In this document: piece after piece, positions 32,827 through 40,869 of the stretch
Layout of the letters: each line of letters opens with the position of its first letter
How positions within the stretch are numbered: position 1 is the stretch's first letter
Source of the DNA: an uncultured Chitinophagaceae bacterium
GTDB lineage: Bacteria > Bacteroidota > Bacteroidia > Chitinophagales > Chitinophagaceae
Length of the DNA stretch: 40,888 bases
Direction: 5' to 3'
NCBI GenBank assembly: GCA_937919945.1
Contig: CALESY010000019.1
Coordinates: 1-40,888, forward strand
Made by a program: the position numbers and the translations under genes
The notes under the pieces: model-generated
The model's database searches: none
Seen by the model: only the letters and a program-made list of their open reading frames with translations
What the model was told of the DNA's origin: nothing

Positions 32827-33669
32827 ATGAAACGTCTTTCTTTTTTACTATTTGCTGCTTTGTTTACGGCTAATGTACAAGCACAGGATTTGAAACTGCC
32901 CGCATTGAGCCCAACATCTAAACTGACGCAGGAGTTTTCTACTTCCAGCATCGAGATTTCATACAGCCGCCCGTCTATGCGCGGACGTAAAATATTCGGC
33001 GAACTGGTAGCTTTTGGTAATGTATGGCGTACAGGTGCCAACTCTGCCACCAAAGTAAAGTTTGGTGAAGATGTAACCATCGGTGGACAACCAGTAAAAG
33101 CAGGCGAATATGCTCTGTATACAATACCCGGCGCAACAGAATGGGAAATTATCCTGAACAAAGGCGTTGGAAACTGGGGCAATGCAGGTTATGATAAAGC
33201 AGACGATGTTGCCCGTTTTAAAATAGCACCTAAATCATTGGACAAAAATGTACAGACATTTACTATCAACATCAGCAACATTACATATAGTACATGTAAT
33301 ATTGAATTGATGTGGGAAAAAACAAAAGTTGTTTTGCCAGTAATTGCCAATAACGAAGAACGCCTGAATGCATCTATAGATAAAGCCATCAACAATCCTA
33401 CTATCCCATATTTTCAGGCAGCTAACTACTATTTTGAAACTAACCAGCACCTAGACAAAGCAGCAACTTATCTTGACAAAGCATTGGAAGCTAACCCCAA
33501 AGCTTTCTGGATGTGGAGCTTGAAAGCACGTATAGCACAAAAGATGGGTAATAAAGACTTAGCTATCAGTGCAGCAAACAAAGCTATGGAAGTAGCAAAA
33601 GGTTCTGCTTTTGAAGCTGAATATGTAAATAACATGACAAAGCTGATAAACAGCTACAAAAAATCTTAA
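32827..33669 (+). CDS. Secreted DUF2911 protein with TPR-like C-terminus (paralogue 2)
   Basis: A 280-residue protein with the same architecture as its neighbour but shorter in the C-terminal helical part. Signal peptide about 1-19 (ending VQAQ), then the DUF2911 domain (about 23-170: ISYSRPSMRGRKIFG, WRTGANSATKVKFG, PVKAGEYALYTIPG, ILNKGVGNWGNAG), then a TPR-like tail (KAATYLDKALEANPKAFWMWSLKARIAQ). It is followed by a strong terminator. The two proteins probably arose by tandem duplication; the second matches the common DUF2911 length, and the first has an extended tail. Confidence 0.87.
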   Translation: MKRLSFLLFAALFTANVQAQDLKLPALSPTSKLTQEFSTSSIEISYSRPSMRGRKIFGELVAFGNVWRTGANSATKVKFGEDVTIGGQPVKAGEYALYTIPGATEWEIILNKGVGNWGNAGYDKADDVARFKIAPKSLDKNVQTFTINISNITYSTCNIELMWEKTKVVLPVIANNEERLNASIDKAINNPTIPYFQAANYYFETNQHLDKAATYLDKALEANPKAFWMWSLKARIAQKMGNKDLAISAANKAMEVAKGSAFEAEYVNNMTKLINSYKKS

Positions 33670-33718
33670 AGTTTGAAGCGGGTATCTCAGATACTCATTT
33701 CGATTTATTAATTTACAT

Positions 33719-33755
33719 AACCCACAGTAACAATATACTGTGGGTTTGTTTTTTT
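33719..33755 (+). terminator. Rho-independent terminator after the DUF2911 pair
   Basis: An 11-bp perfect stem (33719-33729 with 33736-33746) closes a six-base loop and is followed by TGTTTTTTT. It ends 10 nt before the ATG of the PIG-L gene at 33766, so it may also act as an attenuator for the downstream operon. Confidence 0.85.
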
Positions 33756-33765
33756 GAAAACCAAT

Positions 33766-36225
33766 ATGAAGAAACTATTAACCATCGGTATACTCGCATT
33801 ATCTGCTATACACACAGAGGCACAGCAGGTTCGACCGGCATCCAGCACACAGATATATCACGAGATAGCACAACTAAATAATCTGGTGAATGTACTATAC
33901 CTTGCAGCCCACCCTGACGATGAAAACACTCGTCTGCTGGCATGGTTGGTAAACGACCAGCATATCAATACCGCCTACCTGTCGCTGACGCGTGGTGATG
34001 GCGGGCAGAATATATTGGGAAATGAACAAGGAGCTGCCTTAGGACTGATACGTACACACGAGCTGCTGGAAGCTCGTAAAATGGATGGTGCAGGTCAATA
34101 CTTTACCCGTGCTATTGATTTTGGTTTTTCTAAAAATGCTGACGAAACTTTCAAACACTGGGATAAAGCATTGCTTACGAAAGACGTGGCATGGATATAC
34201 CGCAAGTTTCGCCCGGATGTAGTAATATGCCGTTTCCCACCCAATGCTAATGCGGGACATGGTCAACACGCGGCATCTGCAATACTCGCAGAGGAAGCCT
34301 ACAAAGTAAGTGGCGACAAAACCATGTACCCGGAACAACTTAAGTATTATAAAGCATGGCAACCGAAGCGCGTATTATTCAACTCATTTCGCTTCGGCGA
34401 CAGAAACACAACAGCTGAAGATCAGTTTAAACTATCGGTTGGACAGTACAGCCCCGGTATAGGCATGGGTTATGGCGAGTTAGCAGGCATCAGCCGAAGC
34501 ATTCACCGTAGTCAGGGAGCAGGCACACCCAGCATACCGGGCGTACAAACAGAATATTTCAAACTGATAGCAGGCGACAGCTTTAAAACATCTTTATTTG
34601 AGGGTATTGATATAACATGGGGACGTGTCGGCAGGCCTGAGATTGGCGAGCAAATACAAGAGATACTCAGTGCATATGATTTCAACCATCCTGAAAAATC
34701 ATTAAAGGCACTTCTTGCATTACGTAAAGAAATAGAAACAGTCAAAAACAACTACTGGCGTACACAAAAGCTAAAAGAACTGGATGCACTGATATTGCAT
34801 TGCAGCGGATTGATGGCAGAAGTATATACAAGGCAGGCAGAGGCTACAAGAGGTGAAACATTATCCTTTACTTTACGGATTATAGCACGTAGCGATGAGC
34901 AAATATTACTTTATAGTGTAAAATGGTTGCAATCAGATACTACCATGCGCATCTCTCTTGGTAAAGACAGCCTTTTGAATTTTGAAAAGAAGATAACCAT
35001 ACCCAACAATGCCACTTACACAGAACCATACTGGCTGATAGATGGCAATAATGATAACGGACATTTTAAAGTACCTGCAGACAGCCTCATTGGCTACCCC
35101 ACAACACCACATCCATTACACATTACTGCTAACATCCGCATCGGGGGCAGCGATTTTGCACTGAACGTACCGCTGTCGTTCAAAAAACTAGACCCTACAC
35201 ATGGTGATGTTATTGAACAGTTACGAATAGTACCGGATGCTTCTGTAGAATTTACTTCGGGACTGATAGTTGCCGATGCCGATGGCAGTGTGCAAGCTAC
35301 AGTTCGCATACACCCTAACAAAAGCATCAGCAATGCAAGCTTAGTGGTGTATAGTAAAGATATGGTGTACGAAGCAAAGGCGTTGAGTTTGCAAAAGGGC
35401 ATTGATACTGTGATTGTAGCAAAATTCAGCAGCAAAGAAGTGAACGCATTTTCCAAAGACGATTTTTACCTGCTTGCCAATCTGCAAACAGACAATGGAT
35501 TGTGTGCAAGGCAGCAAAACATCATTAAATATGAGCACCTGCCTACATTACAATACTTTACACCTGCTTACGCAAAAGTATTGCGTAGTAACTGGAAGAG
35601 TACTGTTAAACGCATAGGTTATGTAGAAGGTGCAGGCGACAATGTAGCAGAGGTATTGAGATTGGCAGGATTGCAGGTAGATATACTCAGTGAGCAAGAC
35701 ATAACGCTTGAACGCCTAAAAAAATACGATGCCATCCTTACAGGTGTTCGTGTTATTAATACAGAAAAGCGTATGAACTACTGGATGCACATACTTAATC
35801 AATATGTACAACAAGGCGGCACATTAGTAATGCAATACAATACCCTGCAGGATATGGCAACTACCAACATTGGCCCATACCCTATAACGCTTGCAAACCT
35901 GCGTGTAACGGAAGAAGATGCAAGCATTGCCTTGATAGATGCCAAACACAAAACACTCAACAGTCCGAACAAAATTACAAATGAGGATTATGCAGACTGG
36001 GTACAAGAGCGCGGACTATACTTTGCAGGTAAGTGGAATGACAAATACAAGCCACTCTTCCGCATGAATGACACTGGCGAAAAACCATTGGATGGCAGTA
36101 CACTATACACACAGTACGGTAAAGGACATTATATTTATACATCGTTGGCATTCTTCAGACAGTTGCCTGCTGGCAACAAGGGTGCAATCCGTCTGTTGCT
36201 GAATATGCTGAATGTTGGGAAATAA
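33766..36225 (+). CDS. Secreted PIG-L family deacetylase with GATase-like C-terminal domain
   Basis: An 819-residue protein. The signal peptide (about 1-19, ending TEAQ) precedes a PIG-L/LmbE deacetylase domain with the zinc motif AHPDDE (48-53), the LTRGDGGQN stretch (74-82) and GHGQH (164-168). The family removes acetyl groups from N-acetylated sugars. A middle beta-rich region (about 370-580) resembles immunoglobulin-like domains. The C-terminal ~200 residues (RIGYVEGAGDNVAEVLRLAG, YDAILTGVRVI, YVQQGGTLVMQYN) look like a ThuA/glutamine amidotransferase-type fold without a catalytic cysteine. A 34-residue membrane protein and an SSS symporter follow within 2 and 0 nt. This suggests deacetylation outside the cytoplasm coupled to uptake. 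Confidence 0.87.
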   Translation: MKKLLTIGILALSAIHTEAQQVRPASSTQIYHEIAQLNNLVNVLYLAAHPDDENTRLLAWLVNDQHINTAYLSLTRGDGGQNILGNEQGAALGLIRTHELLEARKMDGAGQYFTRAIDFGFSKNADETFKHWDKALLTKDVAWIYRKFRPDVVICRFPPNANAGHGQHAASAILAEEAYKVSGDKTMYPEQLKYYKAWQPKRVLFNSFRFGDRNTTAEDQFKLSVGQYSPGIGMGYGELAGISRSIHRSQGAGTPSIPGVQTEYFKLIAGDSFKTSLFEGIDITWGRVGRPEIGEQIQEILSAYDFNHPEKSLKALLALRKEIETVKNNYWRTQKLKELDALILHCSGLMAEVYTRQAEATRGETLSFTLRIIARSDEQILLYSVKWLQSDTTMRISLGKDSLLNFEKKITIPNNATYTEPYWLIDGNNDNGHFKVPADSLIGYPTTPHPLHITANIRIGGSDFALNVPLSFKKLDPTHGDVIEQLRIVPDASVEFTSGLIVADADGSVQATVRIHPNKSISNASLVVYSKDMVYEAKALSLQKGIDTVIVAKFSSKEVNAFSKDDFYLLANLQTDNGLCARQQNIIKYEHLPTLQYFTPAYAKVLRSNWKSTVKRIGYVEGAGDNVAEVLRLAGLQVDILSEQDITLERLKKYDAILTGVRVINTEKRMNYWMHILNQYVQQGGTLVMQYNTLQDMATTNIGPYPITLANLRVTEEDASIALIDAKHKTLNSPNKITNEDYADWVQERGLYFAGKWNDKYKPLFRMNDTGEKPLDGSTLYTQYGKGHYIYTSLAFFRQLPAGNKGAIRLLLNMLNVGK

Positions 36226-36227
36226 AT

Positions 36228-36332
36228 ATGACAAATAACAAGCAAAGTTGGAATAAGCGTTATGCGGCAGTGCTGATAGTACTGTTGTTGCAGATTGTTT
36301 GTTATTACCTGTTCACTCAATACTGGCTATGA
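36228..36332 (+). CDS. 34-residue membrane mini-protein coupled to the symporter
   Basis: ATG at 36228 lies 2 nt after the PIG-L stop codon; the stop TGA overlaps the symporter ATG (ATGA). The peptide has a polar, basic N-terminus (MTNNKQSWNKRY) and one membrane segment (AAVLIVLLLQIVCYYLFTQY, residues 13-32). Position, spacing and hydrophobicity pattern all argue for a real gene. It may be an accessory subunit of the symporter or a coupling peptide. No family is recognised with certainty. Confidence 0.65.
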   Translation: MTNNKQSWNKRYAAVLIVLLLQIVCYYLFTQYWL

Positions 36333-38011
36333 GTATACTCGACTGGATAGTATTATTCATTACACTCATTGGCATTATAGCTTATGGGGTGTATAAAGGC
36401 CGTGGGCAGCATGGCAGCAAAACCTACCTGCTGGCAGATAAGAATATGCCCTGGTATGTAGTGCTGCTTGGCATCATGGCTACACAGGCAAGTGCCATCA
36501 CTTTTCTTTCAGCACCGGGGCAGGCATATACAGATGGTATGCGTTTTGTGCAATATTACTTTGGTCTACCAATAGCTATGGTAGTTATCAGCATAACATT
36601 CATACCCATTTTTCAAAAACTGAATGTATATACTGCCTATGAATACCTTGAAACAAGATTTGACAGAAAGACAAGGGTACTTACGTCTTTGCTATTCCTT
36701 GTATCTCGCGGATTATCAACGGGTATTAGCATATATGCTCCATCCATTATACTGTCATCCATTATGGGTTGGAATATTTACCTCACAAATATCATTACTG
36801 GTGGGTTACTGATTATCTACACCTATAGTGGCGGCGCGAAAGCGGTAGCGCATACCCAAAAAATACAATTCCTAATAATATTGTCTGCAATTGCTACTGC
36901 AGGATATTTAGTGGTAGCCAATCTGCCGAATGGCTTAGGCATAAGTGATGCTTTGTATGTAGCAGGCAAATCGGGCAAGTTGAATGTGATAACCACAGAT
37001 TTTAGTTGGAAAGACAAATACAATATCTGGAGCGGTATTATTGGCGGATTTTTTCTGGCTTTATCATATTTCGGTACAGACCAAAGCCAAGTGGGGCGCT
37101 ATATTACTGCCAAAGACACAACAGAAAGCCGTAACGGGCTATTGATGAACGGCATTGTGAAGATACCTATGCAGTTTGGCATACTATTAATTGGTGCTTT
37201 GCTTTTTGCACTTTATAGTTTTAAACCGGCTCCTTTATATTTTAACGATACCGCATACAATACTTACAAAGAAAAACAACCAGTTGAAGCAGCACAACTT
37301 GAGGAACAATATGCGTTATTACAAACTACATACAAAACAGAAGCTGCCGCATTAGCTACACAAAAGTATGCTGCTGCATCGGATGCCACTTTGCTCCAAA
37401 AATTTAAAGAAACGCAGCATGACATTAAAATTATCAGAGATACTATTCAACACAGGATAACACGATACGGATACAGTAAAGATGCAAGCGACACCAATTA
37501 TATATTCCTGTACTTCATTAAACATAATCTACCAAAAGGCTTAGTAGGTTTGTTGTTTGCCGTAATCTTTCTTGCATCTTGGGGTTCTATATCTGCAGCT
37601 ATTAATTCCCTTGCTTCTTCATCTCTGGTAGATTTACAACTACTCAACAATAAAGAGCCTGTTAATGAACAACGACAGTTATTTCTTGGCAGGCTGCATA
37701 CGTTGGGCTGGGGCGTATTCTGTATTGCAGTGGCAATGTTTGCTACACGTATGGGCTCATTGATAGAGGCGGTTAATATTTTAGGATCACTATTTTATGG
37801 CACCATACTTGGTATATTCCTCGTGGCATTTTATATAAAACGAGTTGCAGGAAATAGTGTGTTCATGGCAGCCATCATTACAGAAATTATCATTATCGGT
37901 ATTTATATTGCCGATATAGTTTCTTTTTTATGGCTCAATGTGATTGGTGCAATTTTAGTGATACTTATCAGTTTAATATTACCTGGAAAACAAACATTAA
38001 TAAATGAATAG
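36329..38011 (+). CDS. Sodium:solute symporter (SSS family)
   Basis: A 560-residue polytopic inner-membrane protein of the SSS/SSF family, which imports sugars, amino acids or similar solutes with Na+. Family features are LLADKNMPWYVVLLGIMATQASAITFLSAPGQAY (start of the core; residues about 34-67), TAYEYLETRFDRKTR, and ASWGSISAAINSLASSS (Na+-site helix, about 417-433). Between two membrane segments is an insertion of about 90 residues (302-392), helical and rich in Glu, Lys, Gln and Ala, probably on the periplasmic side. The frame opens at 36299, but ATG 36329 overlaps the stop of the 34-residue ORF by 4 nt. The neighbouring PIG-L deacetylase suggests a deacetylated amino-sugar-like substrate; this is inference. 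Confidence 0.9.
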   Translation: MSILDWIVLFITLIGIIAYGVYKGRGQHGSKTYLLADKNMPWYVVLLGIMATQASAITFLSAPGQAYTDGMRFVQYYFGLPIAMVVISITFIPIFQKLNVYTAYEYLETRFDRKTRVLTSLLFLVSRGLSTGISIYAPSIILSSIMGWNIYLTNIITGGLLIIYTYSGGAKAVAHTQKIQFLIILSAIATAGYLVVANLPNGLGISDALYVAGKSGKLNVITTDFSWKDKYNIWSGIIGGFFLALSYFGTDQSQVGRYITAKDTTESRNGLLMNGIVKIPMQFGILLIGALLFALYSFKPAPLYFNDTAYNTYKEKQPVEAAQLEEQYALLQTTYKTEAAALATQKYAAASDATLLQKFKETQHDIKIIRDTIQHRITRYGYSKDASDTNYIFLYFIKHNLPKGLVGLLFAVIFLASWGSISAAINSLASSSLVDLQLLNNKEPVNEQRQLFLGRLHTLGWGVFCIAVAMFATRMGSLIEAVNILGSLFYGTILGIFLVAFYIKRVAGNSVFMAAIITEIIIIGIYIADIVSFLWLNVIGAILVILISLILPGKQTLINE

Positions 38012-38339
38012 CTTGATGAAAGCATTTACAAAAGAACAGGCAACCGAAATCTGTGAAGACTTTGAAGACCTTGAGGGTACGGAGTTAATAATACATACTG
38101 ACGAGGCATTGAAATGCGAAGTCCTACATGTTACTGTAGCACCTTTTAACAGAGCAGATTGCGATATTTTCATTGATAAATACAATGACACAAACGACGT
38201 ACACAATGCAATATCTGACTATAATGGTACAGACTATGATGTATTAATCATTGCCCGGGCCAACAATCAGGAACTTATCATTCAACGCATCCGCGAATAC
38301 ATTGAATCAAATGGAGTGCGATATAATTTCCCAGATTAG
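38004..38339 (+). CDS. Small acidic hypothetical protein
   Basis: A 111-residue acidic cytoplasmic protein starting 8 nt before the end of the symporter gene (ATG 38004; an alternative ATG is at 38016, MKAFTKEQ). It has no signal peptide or membrane segment. The pattern of short strands and helices (TELIIHTDEALKCEVLHVTVAP, YDVLIIARANNQELIIQRIREYI) suggests a ferredoxin-like alpha/beta fold. Its position as last gene of the PIG-L/SSS operon is clear; its function is unknown. Its stop overlaps the convergent mrp stop by 4 nt. Confidence 0.65.
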   Translation: MNSLMKAFTKEQATEICEDFEDLEGTELIIHTDEALKCEVLHVTVAPFNRADCDIFIDKYNDTNDVHNAISDYNGTDYDVLIIARANNQELIIQRIREYIESNGVRYNFPD

Positions 38340-39436
38340 TAATGTGTTATCTCCACTACTTTGGTAGGTTCTAAATCTGCGTTACGGATAGAAATATTTC
38401 TCGCTACTTTTTGTGTAAGTGTTGTAAATATATCTTTGGTCAAAGATTCGTCATCTAATATTGCTGGGATACCCCTGTCACCTCCTTCGCGTATGCTTTG
38501 TACTAATGGTACCTCTCCCAAGAATGGCAACTCGAATTGTTCAGCCATTTGTTGTGCACCACCTTTACCAAATATATAGTACTTATTCTCAGGCAATTCG
38601 GCAGGTGTGAAGTATGCCATATTTTCGACCATACCCAATATTGGTATATTAATATTGGGTTGTTTGAACATCATAATAGCTTTTTTAGCATCCGCTGCAG
38701 CAACAGCTTGAGGAGTAGAAACTATAACTGCACCTGTTATCGGTACTGCTTGCACTAACGTCAGATGTACATCTCCTGTACCAGGTGGCAAGTCTATAAC
38801 TAAGTAATCCAACTCACCCCAATATACATCACTTATAAACTGCTTCAATGCAGAGCTTGCCATAGGCCCACGCCATATTACAGCCTGCTTTTCATCTACC
38901 AACAAACCTATCGACATAGCTTTTATACCGTAACGCTCCAATGGCACTATCATGCCTTTACCATTTACATCTATCATTTTAGGCCTTTCATCGCGCAAAC
39001 CAAGCATGATAGGTACAGAAGGCCCATATATATCCGCGTCTAACAATCCTACTTTTGCACCCTCTTGTGCCAATCCCAAAGCTAGGTTTACAGCAATGGT
39101 TGACTTGCCAACCCCACCTTTGCCGGATGCCACCATGACAATGTTCTTTACACCTGATAGCACAGCTTTATTATCCTTTCGGTTTGAGCCAACATTGGCT
39201 GTCATATTCACCTTTACAACTGCTTCCTTGTCAACCAGTAAATTAATGGCATTAATACACGCTTTTTCTATCATCTCTTTCAGTGGGCAGGCTGGCGTTG
39301 TAAGCACTACTGTGAATGTTACGTTTTTACCTTCTACCACTACATCCTGCACCATATTAAGCGTTACAAGGTCTTTCCCCAAATCAGGTTCCTGTACATT
39401 ACTTAATGCCTTTAATACCGCCTCTTTCGTTATCAT
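38336..39436 (-). CDS. Mrp/NBP35-type iron-sulfur cluster carrier ATPase
   Basis: A 366-residue P-loop ATPase of the Mrp/ApbC family, which carries and delivers Fe-S clusters. The N-terminal MIP18-like domain (about 1-85) has Cys50 in TPACPLKEM. The deviant Walker A is GKGGVGKS (105-112), followed by GLLDADIYGPSVP and the switch DLPPGTGD. In place of the CPHC-type cysteine pair of canonical Mrp proteins the sequence reads YFTPAELPENKYYIFGKGG, so the cluster-bridging CxxC is absent. This variant appears to be usual in Bacteroidota. It is probably transcribed from the -7 element at 39471-39478. Confidence 0.93.
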   Translation of the reverse strand: MITKEAVLKALSNVQEPDLGKDLVTLNMVQDVVVEGKNVTFTVVLTTPACPLKEMIEKACINAINLLVDKEAVVKVNMTANVGSNRKDNKAVLSGVKNIVMVASGKGGVGKSTIAVNLALGLAQEGAKVGLLDADIYGPSVPIMLGLRDERPKMIDVNGKGMIVPLERYGIKAMSIGLLVDEKQAVIWRGPMASSALKQFISDVYWGELDYLVIDLPPGTGDVHLTLVQAVPITGAVIVSTPQAVAAADAKKAIMMFKQPNINIPILGMVENMAYFTPAELPENKYYIFGKGGAQQMAEQFELPFLGEVPLVQSIREGGDRGIPAILDDESLTKDIFTTLTQKVARNISIRNADLEPTKVVEITHY

Positions 39437-39470
39437 ACTAAACCTTTGTTAATAGTGTAAATGAAGTGTA

Positions 39471-39478
39471 CAAAAATA
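39471..39478 (-). promoter_or_regulatory. Candidate -7 element of the mrp-type gene
   Basis: TATTTTTG on the minus strand matches TAnnTTTG exactly, 34 nt before the ATG at 39436. No clear -33 element. Confidence 0.35.
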
Positions 39479-39568
39479 AGCCATAGCTACTTTCTTTGCA
39501 CATAATAATACTGATATGGCTATTGCATATAGATTGCCTCAATATATTCTTGATACCATTAAAGTAGC

Positions 39569-39576
39569 TAACTTTG
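39569..39576 (+). promoter_or_regulatory. Candidate -7 element immediately before a start codon
   Basis: TAACTTTG matches TAnnTTTG exactly and ends 6 nt before the ATG at 39583, so the transcript would begin at or next to the start codon. Confidence 0.4.
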
Positions 39577-39582
39577 GTACGT

Positions 39583-40233
39583 ATGATAAAGCAAGCCCTG
39601 CTAAGACTTTTTTTATTTAGCTGCATTTGTTTGGTAGCCATTAACGTATCCGCACAAGATGCAGATGAAGATATCATACAGATAAATGGTGTTACCATGA
39701 CGGCTGACAGCTTACGTGCAGTGCCGAATGTTGTAGTGATAGTGAAAGGTAAAAACAGGGGTGTAGAATCGAGTGAAATGGGTGTATTTTCCATTGTAGC
39801 ATATAAAGGCGATACTTTACATTTTTCTGAAGTAGGCTACCGAGACAAGGAGTTTGTAATACCCAGAAATATAAAAGGGCATTATTTTTCCCTGATACAA
39901 TTAATGGTGCAGGATACGTTTTATCTTCCTGAAACCATCATTCGTCCGCTGCCATCCAGAGAACAATTCGACTACGCCTTCAAACATTGGAATATACCCG
40001 ATGATAAATACGAAATAGCCCGCCGTAATACCAACAGCCTTATGCTACGTGCGCTGGCTTATAGTATGCCTCGCGATGGCAGAGAAAATCAGGCAGCTTA
40101 TCAGCAAATACAATCGCAAAATGCTGTTTACTACGGACAAGCGCGTCCGTCTAACATTTTCAACCCGCTTGCATGGGGTGAGTTTTTTGAAGCTTGGAAA
40201 CGAGGCGATTTCAGAAAGAAGAATAAGTTTTAA
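39583..40233 (+). CDS. Secreted protein with carboxypeptidase-regulatory-like domain
   Basis: A 216-residue protein with a signal peptide (about 1-25: MIKQALLRLFLFSCICLVAI, ending VSAQ). The next ~90 residues fit the carboxypeptidase-regulatory-like (CarboxypepD_reg) fold: ITINGVTMTADSL-type start, VVVIVKGKNRGVESSEMGVFSI, GDTLHFSEVGYRDKEFVIP. The C-terminal half is helical and basic, ending WGEFFEAWKRGDFRKKNKF. It is a common Bacteroidota arrangement without known function. The frame starts at a TTG (39574), but ATG 39583 gives the proper signal peptide. Confidence 0.75.
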   Translation: MIKQALLRLFLFSCICLVAINVSAQDADEDIIQINGVTMTADSLRAVPNVVVIVKGKNRGVESSEMGVFSIVAYKGDTLHFSEVGYRDKEFVIPRNIKGHYFSLIQLMVQDTFYLPETIIRPLPSREQFDYAFKHWNIPDDKYEIARRNTNSLMLRALAYSMPRDGRENQAAYQQIQSQNAVYYGQARPSNIFNPLAWGEFFEAWKRGDFRKKNKF

Positions 40234-40245
40234 CTAAAGAATCTT

Positions 40246-40767
40246 TTATTTCATTACTGATAGATACTCTTTCCATGGGCCTATCTCATCTTTGTACTGT
40301 TTTGCCATTGTTCTGCTTATCTGTACAATATGACTTAAGTCATGTGCTACCCAAGTAGACAATAGTTGCCTTAATGTTACAATACCAAATGAAGGGTGTA
40401 TTGCGGTCTTATCGAGGTCTTGTGGTTGTATATTTAATTGTTTGAGTTGAGCTAAACTATTTCCTCTTGCTTCTTCAAATTCTTGCAACAGCAGGCTGAG
40501 CGATTTGCCTTTACTTTCTTCAAACATCGCTGTGCGATTAAACGGTTCGTAGTGATTGTTGCCGTCGTTACGAAGTGTAATCTTTACTCTTGTAATCCAA
40601 TCGTGATTTTCTCCATGAATAAGATGCCCTACTACATCATACGGACTCCAAGTATCGCCACCTTCATTATTCATAATCCATTCGTCATCCAAATCCTGAA
40701 GTAAATATTTGATTACAACCGGCGTGCGTTCTAATATTGGCAAAGACTGTTGAAGATTGAATTCCAT
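40246..40767 (-). CDS. DinB-superfamily protein
   Basis: A 173-residue four-helix-bundle protein of the DinB/YfiT superfamily. Three histidines in the expected places suggest a metal site: His54-type in VVGHLIHGENHDW and the later pair in WVAHDLSHIVQ. Many relatives are metal-dependent thiol transferases (mycothiol/bacillithiol-type) or have unknown function. The ATG at 40767 (MEFNLQQSLPIL) is preferred to that at 40788. It converges on the gene ending at 40233 with a 12-nt gap. Confidence 0.85.
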   Translation of the reverse strand: MEFNLQQSLPILERTPVVIKYLLQDLDDEWIMNNEGGDTWSPYDVVGHLIHGENHDWITRVKITLRNDGNNHYEPFNRTAMFEESKGKSLSLLLQEFEEARGNSLAQLKQLNIQPQDLDKTAIHPSFGIVTLRQLLSTWVAHDLSHIVQISRTMAKQYKDEIGPWKEYLSVMK

Positions 40768-40836
40768 GCTTGTGAAATTTAATTGCAATTTCTGGAAATA
40801 CTTACAAGTATGAATATAACAATCCCTAAAAAGAAA

Positions 40837-40869
40837 AAATCCCCGTTAGTGTAATACTAACGGGGATTT
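40837..40869 (-). terminator. Terminator of a minus-strand gene entering from the right
   Basis: A 14-bp perfect stem (40837-40850 with 40856-40869) closes a GTAAT loop. On the minus strand it is followed by TTTTTTCTTTTT, a U-rich tail, so it most likely ends the transcript of a gene beyond the window edge. It lies 70 nt before the start of the DinB-type gene. Confidence 0.7.

Noticed and set aside
36299..36329. Longer symporter start at TTG 36299
   Set aside because: It would overlap the 34-residue ORF by 34 nt and adds residues unlike family N-termini; ATG 36329 with the ATGA overlap is more likely.
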